Assembly (NCBI GenBank): GCA_014523685.1
Contig: JAATVT010000254.1
Location: forward strand, 1 to 17,872
From: Nitrososphaerales archaeon TH5893
GTDB lineage: Archaea > Thermoproteota > Nitrososphaeria > Nitrososphaerales > Nitrososphaeraceae
Length of the DNA: 17,872 bases
Direction: 5' to 3'
Part shown: positions 1-7,552 of the stretch, piece by piece
Numbering within the stretch: position 1 is the first letter of the stretch
How the letters are laid out: every line of letters starts with the position of its first letter
Notes under the pieces: generated by a model
Seen by the model: the letters and a program-made list of their open reading frames with translations, nothing else
Told to the model about the DNA's origin: nothing
Databases searched by the model: none
Position numbers and translations under genes: made by a program

Positions 1-73
1 CAGCATCCTGAACCAAGATCTAAATTCAGATTTGATCCAAATTAAATTTAGCGGTTCTTAAGCTTAAGGTAAA

Positions 74-82
74 TTTAAATTG
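74..82 (+). promoter_or_regulatory. TATA-like element upstream of the proteasome alpha gene
   Basis: An AT-only run (TTTAAAT core) ends about 27 nt before the TTG start at 109, the spacing expected for an archaeal TATA box with a leaderless or nearly leaderless transcript. A second AT-rich run at 40-51 is a weaker alternative. No gene is visible in bases 1-108. Confidence 0.45.
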
Positions 83-108
83 CAGAATACGAAGTAGTAA
101 AAAATGAA

Positions 109-834
109 TTGTTACCAGCAGCAGCAGGATATGATAGAGCAATTACGGTATTTTCACCTGATGGTAGGCTATACCAGGTAGAATACGCAATTGAGACCGT
201 AAGAAGGGGAACTCTGGCAATAGGGGTAAAAAGTAAGGATGGCGTTATTCTAGCAGTTGAAGAGAAGGCCCGCAAGTTACAAATTTCGAATGTGACACAA
301 AAAATATTTCAAGTAGATGATCATATTGGTGTCGCCGCAGCTGGGTATATTCCAGATGCTAGAACGCAAGTAGACCACGCAAGGTTTTTTGCTCAAAGTA
401 ACCGACTCATTTATGACGAGCCAGTTGATGTCGAAGGAGTGGCTAAGAATATGGCTGATATGGCGCAGCAGTTCACACAGTATGCTGGAGTAAGGCCATT
501 TGGTGTAGCTTTAATTCTAGCTGGAGTCGATAAGACCGGGGCTTCTTTATACTTGACCGACCCTAGTGGAACATACATAGGATATGATGCAGTAGCAATA
601 GGAGCAGGCAGTGACCAAGTTACCGAATTTTTAGAAAAACAATACCAATTAGAAATATCAATGGACGACGCTGGTGCTCTAGCGATGCAGTCTATATATC
701 TCGTGAGCGAAGAAAAAACTGGAACGAGACACGTAAAAATGGCAGTTATAGATAACGAAACCAAGATGATGAGAAAGGTAGAAGATAACGATATAGAAAG
801 ATACGCGAGTCGAGCAAAAGATAAAACTCCATAA
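109..834 (+). CDS. psmA: 20S proteasome alpha subunit
   Basis: Alpha subunit of the archaeal 20S proteasome. Seven copies form each outer ring, which gates substrate entry and docks the ATPase; the proteolytic threonine lies in the beta subunit, encoded elsewhere. The N-terminus (residues 7-27) carries the alpha-type signature, with GYDRAITVFSPDGR followed by LYQVEYA, and the Ntn-hydrolase fold continues to the end. At 241 residues the length is normal. The start is taken as TTG at 109: the only upstream in-frame triplets before the stop at 76-78 are not good starts, and the ATG at 104 is out of frame and closes quickly. This start leaves a short gating tail (MLPAAAGYDR), as in the family. 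A TATA-like run lies about 30 nt upstream, suggesting a leaderless transcript. The downstream gene appears to have its own promoter. Confidence 0.95.
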   Translation: MLPAAAGYDRAITVFSPDGRLYQVEYAIETVRRGTLAIGVKSKDGVILAVEEKARKLQISNVTQKIFQVDDHIGVAAAGYIPDARTQVDHARFFAQSNRLIYDEPVDVEGVAKNMADMAQQFTQYAGVRPFGVALILAGVDKTGASLYLTDPSGTYIGYDAVAIGAGSDQVTEFLEKQYQLEISMDDAGALAMQSIYLVSEEKTGTRHVKMAVIDNETKMMRKVEDNDIERYASRAKDKTP

Positions 835-852
835 ATGATAGTATCTTAAAAT

Positions 853-864
853 CTTAATATAAAG
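853..864 (+). promoter_or_regulatory. TATA-like element for the thioredoxin-fold gene
   Basis: CTTAATATAAAG is centred about 30 nt before the ATG at 889, in the 54-bp gap after the proteasome gene. The spacing fits an archaeal TATA box driving a leaderless mRNA for the redoxin/SPOUT gene pair. Confidence 0.5.
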
Positions 865-888
865 GATGACGGCCCTTTAACCAAAAAT

Positions 889-1551
889 ATGTCCATTCAA
901 ATAGGAGCCCTCGCGCCTAAAATCAAAGTATCCGAGTGGGTACAAGGCAGACCCATTGATACTACTCAAGAGAAGGGAAATGTTGTTGTGGCTGAGGTTT
1001 TCCAAGTAAATTGTCCAGGTTGCTTTCTCTATGGGCTTCCAGAAATCATAAACATATACAATCGATATCAGGGAGAGGCGATTAGGATCTTTGGTTTGGC
1101 TACAGCGTTCGAAGATTATGAAAAAAACACTCTTTCCAACTTGAAAATGTTGGTGTCTACTGGCGAGGTAATTGGTGAGACCTTGAAGGCATTGCAAAAT
1201 TATGGTCATCTCCTTGCTGGTAATAAGCTACCCTATTCAATTCCATTTCCCGTCGCAATGGACGTGGTTGTTAGAGAATCTTATCCCATAACTGAAAGCA
1301 GGATCAAGGACTTTATTGAAGCTAACGTGGAGGGTTACCGTTCCTATAGTGAAAAAGATAAATCGATAATTTTCGATCGTGCCAGACAGTACCTTGATCT
1401 GAAGAAATATTCTGCCAAGACATTCGAGGAGTACAGCCTAAGAGGAACACCTTCTACAATAATTATAGACAAGAAAGGAATATTGAGACACAAGGTGTTT
1501 GGAGCGAATAACGATATAGAAAGGATGGTTCAAAATTTGTTACAGGAATAA
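889..1551 (+). CDS. Thioredoxin-fold (redoxin/TlpA-like) protein
   Basis: A 220-residue protein with thioredoxin-fold landmarks: a CPGC pair (C42, C45) preceded by a beta-strand (VVVAEVFQV), and near the C-terminus a GTPSTIIID segment that supplies the cis-proline opposite the cysteines. About 140 residues separate the two, longer than in plain thioredoxin and more like peroxiredoxin/TlpA-type redoxins with a helical insertion. No signal peptide or membrane segment is seen, so it is probably cytoplasmic. It likely acts as a thiol-disulfide or peroxide reductase; the substrate is unknown. Its TAA overlaps the ATG of the following SPOUT gene (TAATG), so the two are probably co-translated. Calling it simply 'redoxin-domain protein' is safest. 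Confidence 0.8.
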   Translation: MSIQIGALAPKIKVSEWVQGRPIDTTQEKGNVVVAEVFQVNCPGCFLYGLPEIINIYNRYQGEAIRIFGLATAFEDYEKNTLSNLKMLVSTGEVIGETLKALQNYGHLLAGNKLPYSIPFPVAMDVVVRESYPITESRIKDFIEANVEGYRSYSEKDKSIIFDRARQYLDLKKYSAKTFEEYSLRGTPSTIIIDKKGILRHKVFGANNDIERMVQNLLQE

Positions 1552-2399
1552 TGTCGGGTAGCGTCGATATTTCAGTTGCTATCCCTGACTCCTGTTTGTT
1601 GGATGAACAGACTCTTCGAGATAAAACGCTAAAGATTGGTCAAATTGCTAGAGCGTCATCTATCTTTCGAGTAAAAACGATATATCTGTATCAGGATAGG
1701 GAGGCTAAGGTTAGAAACACAGATCGCAGGCTAATAAAACTAATCCTAAGATATTTGGATACACCGCAATATCTAAGAAAGAATTTGTTTCCTCAGAGAC
1801 AGGAATTGAGGTATGCCGGACTGCTTCATCCAATAAGGGCGCCTCATCATAAAGACTGGCGGGATATAAAAGCTGTTAAAGAGGGAGAAATAAGGGTGGG
1901 AGTTGTGGTTAGGATCAAAGATAAACTCTTTGTCGATGTAGGAATAGATAAACTCGTGCGACTAGAAGGCGCGGCTCATGTTGGAGCGAAACTAAATGTG
2001 AGGCTAAAGTCCACTTATCCCAATTTTCGTGCCGAAGAAATAGATCGACAAGAGATTAGCGACTCATATTGGGGATTCCTAGTCCATGAAGCAGGAACTT
2101 TGAAAGCTTTGCTCGATCAGAGTAATGATAGTGTAATAGTCATCACATCGAGGGGAGGCAAATCGCTGAGGAATTTCGAACCTCAACTGTTGCATGAATT
2201 ACGAATAAAAAGGAAAATTTTGTTGGTCTTCGGATCCCCGAGAAAAGGTGTACCCCAAATCCTATCTAGTGAGGGTTACGATTCGAGTGCATATCAGTTT
2301 GTAGTTAACACGTTCCCCTATCAAGGAACGCAAACCGTGAGACTAGAAGAAGCGTTCTTGGGAACACTCGCCATTATCAACTGGTACTTCAATTCCTAA
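1551..2399 (+). CDS. SPOUT-fold RNA methyltransferase (archaeal Methyltrn_RNA_3 type)
   Basis: A 282-residue protein of the SPOUT class, matching the archaeal putative RNA methyltransferase family often encoded just before uL3. The N-terminal part is the first half of the fold (DISVAIPDSCL, then KIGQIARAS). Residues about 115-165 form a small inserted OB-like domain (RVGVVVRIKDKLFVDVG). The C-terminal half contains the trefoil-knot SAM-binding elements (LLVFGSPRKGVP and NTFPYQGTQTVRLEEA). The likely substrate is rRNA, with SAM as methyl donor; the exact base is not shown by the sequence. It starts inside the stop codon of the upstream redoxin gene, while uL3 downstream has a separate TATA box. 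Confidence 0.85.
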   Translation: MSGSVDISVAIPDSCLLDEQTLRDKTLKIGQIARASSIFRVKTIYLYQDREAKVRNTDRRLIKLILRYLDTPQYLRKNLFPQRQELRYAGLLHPIRAPHHKDWRDIKAVKEGEIRVGVVVRIKDKLFVDVGIDKLVRLEGAAHVGAKLNVRLKSTYPNFRAEEIDRQEISDSYWGFLVHEAGTLKALLDQSNDSVIVITSRGGKSLRNFEPQLLHELRIKRKILLVFGSPRKGVPQILSSEGYDSSAYQFVVNTFPYQGTQTVRLEEAFLGTLAIINWYFNS

Positions 2400-2419
2400 G
2401 TCTAATGCCTGGTTTAATA

Positions 2420-2438
2420 GACTCTCCTTCGGTGAGTC
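2420..2438 (+). other. Small hairpin between the SPOUT gene and uL3
   Basis: GACTC (2420-2424) can pair with GAGTC (2434-2438), with an inner CC/GG pair around a TTC loop after one mismatch. It lies 20 nt after the SPOUT stop and about 40 nt before the uL3 TATA box. There is no U-run after it, so it is not a convincing terminator; it could affect 3' end formation or be incidental. Confidence 0.3.
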
Positions 2439-2475
2439 CCCACATGTAGAGTGATTTGCATTTTCTGTCGACAGG

Positions 2476-2490
2476 TTATAAATTTATTAA
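2476..2490 (+). promoter_or_regulatory. TATA box of the ribosomal protein operon
   Basis: TTATAAATTTATTAA is the strongest TATA-like sequence in the left half of the window. It lies 28-42 nt before the uL3 ATG at 2518, giving a predicted start of transcription within about 10-15 nt of the ATG. This suggests the ribosomal block is transcribed separately from the proteasome/redoxin/SPOUT genes. Confidence 0.65.
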
Positions 2491-2517
2491 CGGGAAATCG
2501 ACAAGGTTGGTTTATCG

Positions 2518-3516
2518 ATGGGCCATCGAAAATACAGCTCACCTCGCCGTGGAAGTATAGCATTTAGACCGAGATCTAGAGCAAAGAGTCTAGAAGCTAG
2601 AATCAGGAATTGGCCTAATCTGAACCAAGATACACCTACTTTAATGGGATTTGCGGGTTTCAAGGCCGGCGGAATTAATATTTTAACGGTTGATGATCGG
2701 GAAAAGACTCCCAATTTCGGTAAGCATTTCTTAAATCCTTCAACGGTTATTGCAACCCCTCCAATTCGGATACTGGGCATTCGTGGTTATAAAAACGGAG
2801 TCAACGGCAAACGTGTAGCTTTCGATGTATACTCTAGAGATCTACCTAAGGACCTCGCTCGTAAGGGAGACATAAGATATAAGGAAGAGCTCTTTACTAG
2901 GGCCCAGAACAGATTACCTTCAATAGATAGCGTGGTTGCAACTGCTACTGTCCTTCCTAGAGAAGCCAACTTGTCTCAAAAAAAGCCGTTTGTATATGAG
3001 ATAGCTGTTTCCAGTAATGATAACCAGAAAAAATTTGAATATATCAAAGGTCTATTCGGAAAAGAAATTCGCGTTCAAGATGTCTTTCAATTGGGACAAT
3101 ATGTTGATGTCATTGGTATTACAAGGGGAAAAGGAGTCGAAGGACCCATAACTAGATTTGGAGTTAAACGAAAGCAACACAAATCTAGGAAGAGTGTTAG
3201 GGCAGTTGGGACCTTAGGACCAATATCTCCAGCTGTGGTGATGTATACAGTTCCCAGGCAAGGTCAGAGAGGATTCCATCAAAGAACTGAGTATAACAAG
3301 CGAATTTTGTTAATGTCATCGGCTAACAGAAATAATCAAGTATCAATAAATCCAGGGGGAGGATTCAAGCATTACGGTCTTATCAAAGAGGACTACATAG
3401 TGGTGCGCGGATCGGTCCCCGGGGTTCCCAAAAGATTAGTAAAACTACGCCAACCTATCAGGTATGCTGACAGAAGGGTAATTGAGCCTAAAGTGATTGA
3501 GGTAGTGACAAGATGA
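2518..3516 (+). CDS. rpl3: Large-subunit ribosomal protein uL3
   Basis: Ribosomal protein L3, a 23S rRNA-binding assembly initiator whose extension reaches toward the peptidyl-transferase centre. The N-terminus MGHRKYSSPRRGSIAFRPR is typical of archaeal/eukaryotic L3. The central stretch GITRGKGVEGPITRFG followed by KRKQHKSRKS is the conserved loop that contacts rRNA. The length of 332 residues is normal for the archaeal type, which is longer than the bacterial one. The ATG at 2518 is the first in-frame start after the TATA box and gives the expected N-terminus. First gene of the operon; its TGA overlaps the uL4 start by 4 bp (ATGA). Confidence 0.97.
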   Translation: MGHRKYSSPRRGSIAFRPRSRAKSLEARIRNWPNLNQDTPTLMGFAGFKAGGINILTVDDREKTPNFGKHFLNPSTVIATPPIRILGIRGYKNGVNGKRVAFDVYSRDLPKDLARKGDIRYKEELFTRAQNRLPSIDSVVATATVLPREANLSQKKPFVYEIAVSSNDNQKKFEYIKGLFGKEIRVQDVFQLGQYVDVIGITRGKGVEGPITRFGVKRKQHKSRKSVRAVGTLGPISPAVVMYTVPRQGQRGFHQRTEYNKRILLMSSANRNNQVSINPGGGFKHYGLIKEDYIVVRGSVPGVPKRLVKLRQPIRYADRRVIEPKVIEVVTR

Positions 3517-4331
3517 GATCTGAGTCGGTCGTTATGTCTATAGATGGATCAACTAAGCAAACTATATCCCTCCCTCAAGTTTTTCAAACGCCTTTCAGAC
3601 CAGAAGTTATTCACCGCGTGTACGTTAACTTGCTGTCGCATATGTACCAGAGACAAGGTCGTTACCCGTCAGCAGGGGAAATAGTAAGTGCTGAATCCCG
3701 GAACACAGGTCTTGGAATTGCGAGGCTTGCCAGGATTCGCGGACAAGGGTTCAGTAGGTCAGGACAAGCGGCTGGTGTTGCAGGGGTTAGAGCAGGCAGA
3801 GTTGCGCACCCACCTGAATCATGGAAGGTAATCCGTAAAAAGATTAACAAGAAGGAACGACGACTCGGTCTATCATCGGCTATAGCAGCTACTGCCCGTA
3901 AAGATCTTATAATAAGGAGAGGCCACAGTACTGAGGGAATTCCCAATTTTCCTATCATATCCTCTGATGATATTGAATCAATTACTAAAACACGTGATCT
4001 TCAAAAAACACTAGTGGCATTTGGTTTGGCCAATGATCTCTCAAGAGCCCGAAGGCCAAAAAAGAATGTAAAGGCAACGGCGAACAAGGGAAGTGGAACG
4101 ACACATGCCGCAAAATCTGCATTGATAGTAGTGAAGGAAGGATCGAAAATAGTTAGGCTTTCTAATTCTATTCCTGGCGTCGATGTTAAGACCGTCGATT
4201 CCTTAAGCGTATTGGATCTGGCTCCTGGTTCAAAACCAATAAGATTGACTATCTTCTCTCGGGGTTCATTGGATTATCTGGAAAGATCCAGTGTAACAGG
4301 CAAGGATAATCGGGATAGTGAGGGCAAATAA
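3513..4331 (+). CDS. rpl4: Large-subunit ribosomal protein uL4
   Basis: Ribosomal protein L4, which lines part of the exit tunnel. The long conserved loop is visible as ARIRGQGFSRSGQAAGVAG and VRAGRVAHPPESWKVIRKK (about residues 67-110). The archaeal-type C-terminal globular half follows. 272 residues is a normal archaeal length. The start at 3513 overlaps the uL3 stop by 4 bp; an internal in-frame ATG 21 nt later (MSIDGS) is a possible alternative. The C-terminus is polar and charged (TGKDNRDSEGK). The stop TAA shares its last A with the uL23 ATG, consistent with translational coupling. Confidence 0.95.
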   Translation: MRSESVVMSIDGSTKQTISLPQVFQTPFRPEVIHRVYVNLLSHMYQRQGRYPSAGEIVSAESRNTGLGIARLARIRGQGFSRSGQAAGVAGVRAGRVAHPPESWKVIRKKINKKERRLGLSSAIAATARKDLIIRRGHSTEGIPNFPIISSDDIESITKTRDLQKTLVAFGLANDLSRARRPKKNVKATANKGSGTTHAAKSALIVVKEGSKIVRLSNSIPGVDVKTVDSLSVLDLAPGSKPIRLTIFSRGSLDYLERSSVTGKDNRDSEGK

Positions 4332-4627
4332 TGAAAGAGAAGAGAGGAAAAGAGAGTGCGATATCAATAGAAAAAGCAAATAGCACATTCATTCAACCGT
4401 ACGTGACTGAGAAGACTTTTAACGTCATTGAGAAAGAGAATAAATTAACATTTATTGTATCAGAAAGATCCACAAAAAGAGAAATCATTGAGGCTTTAAG
4501 ATTAGTTTACGAAGCCGAAGCAATTGAGGTAAACACTGCCAGGACAATTCAGGGTAAGAAGGCAGTAATAAAATTTAGGGCTGATGGAGGAGCCCGAGAG
4601 CTTGCTACACGGTTGGGTCTGGCCTAA
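4331..4627 (+). CDS. rpl23: Large-subunit ribosomal protein uL23
   Basis: Ribosomal protein L23, located at the tunnel exit and a docking point for SRP and nascent-chain factors. A polar N-terminal tail of about 20 residues precedes the conserved core: PYVTEKTFNVIEKENKLTFIV, then the helix STKREIIEALRLVYE and the strand IEVNTARTIQGKKAVIKF. 98 residues, slightly longer than many archaeal homologues because of that tail. It starts in the uL4 stop codon. It is followed by a 61-bp gap with a TATA-like run rather than by uL2. Confidence 0.93.
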   Translation: MKEKRGKESAISIEKANSTFIQPYVTEKTFNVIEKENKLTFIVSERSTKREIIEALRLVYEAEAIEVNTARTIQGKKAVIKFRADGGARELATRLGLA

Positions 4628-4646
4628 TAGTCGCATGTTCTTAGTT

Positions 4647-4657
4647 AGATTTAAAAG
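4647..4657 (+). promoter_or_regulatory. Probable internal promoter before uS19
   Basis: In the gap between uL23 and uS19 the run AGATTTAAAAG lies about 35 nt before the TTG start at 4689, the usual TATA distance. The gap sits exactly where uL2 would normally be, so this may be a second promoter that restarts the operon. A purine-rich GGAGATAAA at 4671-4679 could serve as ribosome-binding sequence. Confidence 0.4.
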
Positions 4658-4688
4658 GAGTACGATAACTGGAGATAAATGATTCTGA

Positions 4689-5096
4689 TTGGTCCGTGAA
4701 TTCAAGTTCAAAGGTTACTCTTTGTCACAGTTGCAATCATCTTCAATTGAAACCATATTACCCATTCTCAATTCGCGACAACGTAGATCACTTGACAAGC
4801 GAGTTGACAAGTATATGAATGATGAAAAAAGAAAGCTGCGAGAAGAGATAAAGATGGCAAGGGAAGGCAAGCTTCGCGGAGTTCTAAAAACTCACGTAAG
4901 AGATATGATTATTCTCCCTGACATGATCGGCCTTAGCATAAATGTCCATAATGGGAAGGAATTTTCACCCGTCTCCATCAGACCAGAAATGATTGGACAC
5001 TATCTAGGTGAATACGCTATCACAAATAAGAGAGTCCAACATGGTGCCCCTGGTGTGGGTTCTTCGAGATCCAGCTTGTATGTTCCGCTGAAGTGA
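4689..5096 (+). CDS. rps19: Small-subunit ribosomal protein uS19
   Basis: Ribosomal protein S19 of the 30S head. The archaeal N-terminus (VREFKFKGYSLSQLQS), the core strand RDMIILPDMIGLSINVHNGK and the C-terminal GHYLGEYAITNKRVQHGAPG are clear; 135 residues is normal for archaea. The start must be TTG at 4689: the in-frame codon just before it is a TGA stop (4686-4688), and no ATG or GTG restores the conserved N-terminus. The ATG at 4679 is in another frame and stops after six codons. Seven bases separate its stop from the uL22 ATG. Confidence 0.95.
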   Translation: MVREFKFKGYSLSQLQSSSIETILPILNSRQRRSLDKRVDKYMNDEKRKLREEIKMAREGKLRGVLKTHVRDMIILPDMIGLSINVHNGKEFSPVSIRPEMIGHYLGEYAITNKRVQHGAPGVGSSRSSLYVPLK

Positions 5097-5103
5097 TTAT
5101 ATT

Positions 5104-5571
5104 ATGGGTAGGATTACGTATGCTTTCCAAGAATTTGACAAGTCGAGGCATGTTAGGGCGAGAATAATAGATAAAGACATTTCTCATAAACATTCAAGGG
5201 AGGTTGCATTTGCAATTAAGGGAATGTCTCTGGAGAAATCGAGGGAGTTCCTTGAACGAGTTTTAATGGAAGAAATAGCGGTACCCTATAGAAGATACAA
5301 TAACGAAGTTGCTCATAGATCTAATATTCGTGATGGTTTTTTTGCTGGAAGATTTCCAAAAAAAGTCACGAAAGAATTCCTAAGACTTCTTGATAACTTA
5401 GAATCTAATGCCGAGTATAAGGGTATGGATCTAGACAGGCTTAAGATAGTTAGCGCCGTGGTCCACAAGGCTAGAAAACTAAAAAGATTTATGCCCAGAG
5501 CAATGGGAAGGTCAACTCCGAAAATAGACACGTTAGTCCACGTCGAACTAGTTGCACAGGAGATTAGGTAA
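5104..5571 (+). CDS. rpl22: Large-subunit ribosomal protein uL22
   Basis: Ribosomal protein L22, whose beta-hairpin lines the exit tunnel. 155 residues of archaeal/eukaryotic type. Visible elements are the N-terminal SHKHSREVAFAIKGMSLEKS, the segment PYRRYNNEVAHRSN, and the C-terminal hairpin LKRFMPRAMGRSTPKIDTLV. The ATG at 5104 lies 7 nt after the uS19 stop. Its C-terminal codons contain the purine-rich AGGAGAT sequence that probably serves as the ribosome-binding site for uS3. Confidence 0.95.
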   Translation: MGRITYAFQEFDKSRHVRARIIDKDISHKHSREVAFAIKGMSLEKSREFLERVLMEEIAVPYRRYNNEVAHRSNIRDGFFAGRFPKKVTKEFLRLLDNLESNAEYKGMDLDRLKIVSAVVHKARKLKRFMPRAMGRSTPKIDTLVHVELVAQEIR

Positions 5572-5575
5572 AAAG

Positions 5576-6307
5576 ATGAGCGCAGTAAAAAACGTTATTA
5601 AGAGCAATTACAGAAATATGGAACTCGATGAATTCCTCTCCCAAACATTAAAGGATGCGGGGTATGGATTTGCAGATGTACAAAAGACGCCATTAGGAAC
5701 TAGGATCACCCTGTACGTCACACGGCCGGGCCTAGTAATTGGTCGCAAGGGGACAGGAATTAGAGATCTTACTACTAAACTTGAGCAAAAATTTGGTCTA
5801 GCTAGTCCTCAAATTTCTGTTATGGAGGTTACCGTACCGGAACTCAACCCCAAGATAATGTGCAATAGAATAGCACAACTAATTGAGAGGGGGACGGCAT
5901 TCAGGCGAGCAGCTTTATGGACGATCAACACCGTAATGAACGCTGGAGCTTTAGGAGTGGAGGTCTCAATAGCAGGAAAACTGCGGAGCGAAAGGGCTCA
6001 TTTTGAGAAACATTCTGCAGGTATAATTCCAAAGAGTGGGGATGTTGCATCACGTGTAGTAAACATAGGGATCACTCATGTATTAACCAAGATGGGTTTG
6101 ATGGGTGTCCAGTTACGTATAGCACTGAAAAATGAACTACAGAATGAGTTTGAGCTAATAGACAATGAGGGTAACAAAGAAGAACAATTGCCTAAGAATG
6201 AAACCAACAATGAAGCTGGTACCGAAGTATCAAGTACGGACATGAATTCGTCTTCTAGAGAAGAGAGGCAAGTGGTATCGGCCGCGGAAGGGAATACGAA
6301 TGGCTAG
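5576..6307 (+). CDS. rps3: Small-subunit ribosomal protein uS3
   Basis: Ribosomal protein S3 of the 30S head at the mRNA entry. The N-terminal type-2 KH domain includes the GRKG loop (residues 56-59, in VIGRKGTGIRDL); the C-terminal S3 domain contains LRSERAHFEKHSAG and KSGDVASRVVNIG. The start is placed at the ATG at 5576, 4 nt after the uL22 stop, because it gives the canonical N-terminus (MSAVKNVIKSNYRNMELDEF). An in-frame TTG at 5552 would add eight residues and lies inside uL22. Residues about 193-243 form a polar, Glu/Asn/Ser-rich tail not needed for the fold. The end overlaps the uL29 start by 8 bp. Confidence 0.95.
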   Translation: MSAVKNVIKSNYRNMELDEFLSQTLKDAGYGFADVQKTPLGTRITLYVTRPGLVIGRKGTGIRDLTTKLEQKFGLASPQISVMEVTVPELNPKIMCNRIAQLIERGTAFRRAALWTINTVMNAGALGVEVSIAGKLRSERAHFEKHSAGIIPKSGDVASRVVNIGITHVLTKMGLMGVQLRIALKNELQNEFELIDNEGNKEEQLPKNETNNEAGTEVSSTDMNSSSREERQVVSAAEGNTNG

Positions 6308-6506
6308 GGTCAAGTTGAAAACTCTCCAAGAGATGAATCGAACAGATCTGACTGAAAAACTATCAGAGCTTAAGGCTGAACTGATGAAATTGAAATCCGA
6401 GCGGGCAAAGGGTACCTTAAAGAAGGAAACTGGAAGCATTAGATGGATGAGAAGAGACATTGCAAGGATATTAACGATCATTAACGAGAGAGGTAATAGT
6501 GAATGA
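6300..6506 (+). CDS. rpl29: Large-subunit ribosomal protein uL29
   Basis: Ribosomal protein L29, a two-helix protein near the tunnel exit beside L23. 68 residues, mostly helical: LQEMNRTDLTEKLSELKAEL, a short turn with KGTLKKETGSIRWMRRD, then IARILTIINERG. The ATG at 6300 lies inside the end of uS3 (8-bp overlap), and its TGA overlaps the Rpp29 ATG by 4 bp, so all three genes are tightly coupled. Confidence 0.93.
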   Translation: MARVKLKTLQEMNRTDLTEKLSELKAELMKLKSERAKGTLKKETGSIRWMRRDIARILTIINERGNSE

Positions 6507-6772
6507 TCAAGGCAGATACGCTGCTATCTCATGAATTCATTGGACTACGTGTTCATATCCTGGACGATACTTCAGCGACGTTGAGAAATGTTTCAGGAAA
6601 TATCATTAATGAAACTAAGAATACATTTTCAATACGGACATCAAGGGGAACCAAGATGATAACAAAGAAGAATGCGACTAGCATAAAATTTTCAATTGAT
6701 TCTGGCGCTTGCTTTATAAGTGGTTCATCATTGATAGGAAGACCCGAGGATCGAATCTCAAGAAACTGTTAA
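6503..6772 (+). CDS. rnp1: RNase P protein component 1 (Rpp29/Pop4 type)
   Basis: Archaeal homologue of Rpp29, a protein subunit of RNase P, which removes 5' leaders from tRNA precursors. In archaea this gene commonly lies between uL29 and uS17, as here. The 89-residue product has the Sm-like barrel pattern of the family: HEFIGLRVHILD, then LRNVSGNIINETKNTFSIRT, KMITKKNATSIKFSI, and the C-terminal GSSLIGRPEDRI. It starts at an ATG overlapping the uL29 stop and ends 10 nt before uS17. Identification rests on both sequence pattern and synteny. Confidence 0.9.
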   Translation: MIKADTLLSHEFIGLRVHILDDTSATLRNVSGNIINETKNTFSIRTSRGTKMITKKNATSIKFSIDSGACFISGSSLIGRPEDRISRNC

Positions 6773-6782
6773 GGCGATCAAT

Positions 6783-7118
6783 ATGGTTAGGAATATTGGA
6801 ATAACAGTTAGTGCACCCGCGAAGGCATGTAATGATCCCAACTGTGCATTTCACGGGGCTCTTCCTGTTAGAGGTAAGTCCTTTAATGGAATAGTCGTAA
6901 GCTCAAAATCTAGCAAAATGGTGGTGGTTGTAAAGGAATATCCACACCTTGTAGGTAAGTATAAGAGATTGGAGAGACGCCGTTCTAAGTTACATGCTTA
7001 CCTGCCCGCATGCATATCTGCTCCTGAAGGACAGCGAGTAAGAATAGCTGAATGTAGACCGATTTCAAAGACGGTTTCATTTATTGTCATCGAGGCGAGT
7101 GAAACAAATGGCAGCTAA
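6783..7118 (+). CDS. rps17: Small-subunit ribosomal protein uS17
   Basis: Ribosomal protein S17, a primary 16S rRNA binder with an OB fold. 111 residues, archaeal type. The N-terminal motif CNDPNCAFHGALPVRG contains two cysteines (C16, C21) as in archaeal relatives, and the OB core is FNGIVVSSKSSKMVVVVKEY with YKRLERRRSKLHAYLP. The C-terminus overlaps the uL14 start by 11 bp. Confidence 0.94.
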   Translation: MVRNIGITVSAPAKACNDPNCAFHGALPVRGKSFNGIVVSSKSSKMVVVVKEYPHLVGKYKRLERRRSKLHAYLPACISAPEGQRVRIAECRPISKTVSFIVIEASETNGS

Positions 7119-7542
7119 GACGAGAGCCGTTTCGGCAAAAGGAGTAGAAGAATTCCGCCCTTATATTACGAGGGCACTCCCGGTTACTGCGTCTCTTGTT
7201 TGCGCAGACAATACAGGCGCCAAAATACTAAAGATAGCTATGGTTAACCGATATAAAGGGAGGCATTCTAGAATGCCATCGGCAGCGGTGGGAGATTTTG
7301 TAACTGTAACCGTTAAGAAGGGCAAAGCAGACCTTCGAAAACAGATTTTTGGCGCTGTAATAATTAGGCAAAAATACCCACTTAGAAGATTGACTGGTCT
7401 ACGAATTACCTTTGAAGATAATGCAGCTGTATTGGTCACACCTGAGGGAGAAATCAAAGGATCAGACATAAAGGGACCAGTAGCTGCAGAAGCAGCTGAA
7501 AAATGGCCCAGAATAGCAAATCTCGCTTCGATGATAGTATAG
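7108..7542 (+). CDS. rpl14: Large-subunit ribosomal protein uL14
   Basis: Ribosomal protein L14, located at the intersubunit face. 144 residues from the ATG at 7108. The archaeal N-terminus (AKTRAVSAKGVEEFRPYITR) is followed by the conserved core LVCADNTGAKILKIAMV, VGDFVTVTVKKGKADLRKQ and GAVIIRQKYPLRR, ending with AAEKWPRIANLASMIV. An in-frame TTG at 7084 would add eight residues inside uS17; the ATG is preferred since it matches the usual length. Overlaps uS17 by 11 bp. Confidence 0.95.
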   Translation: MAAKTRAVSAKGVEEFRPYITRALPVTASLVCADNTGAKILKIAMVNRYKGRHSRMPSAAVGDFVTVTVKKGKADLRKQIFGAVIIRQKYPLRRLTGLRITFEDNAAVLVTPEGEIKGSDIKGPVAAEAAEKWPRIANLASMIV

Positions 7543-7552
7543 GTATCTAGAA

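Noticed and set aside
4679-4699. ATG minicistron overlapping the uS19 start
   Set aside because: Only six codons in another frame; no reason to think it is translated.
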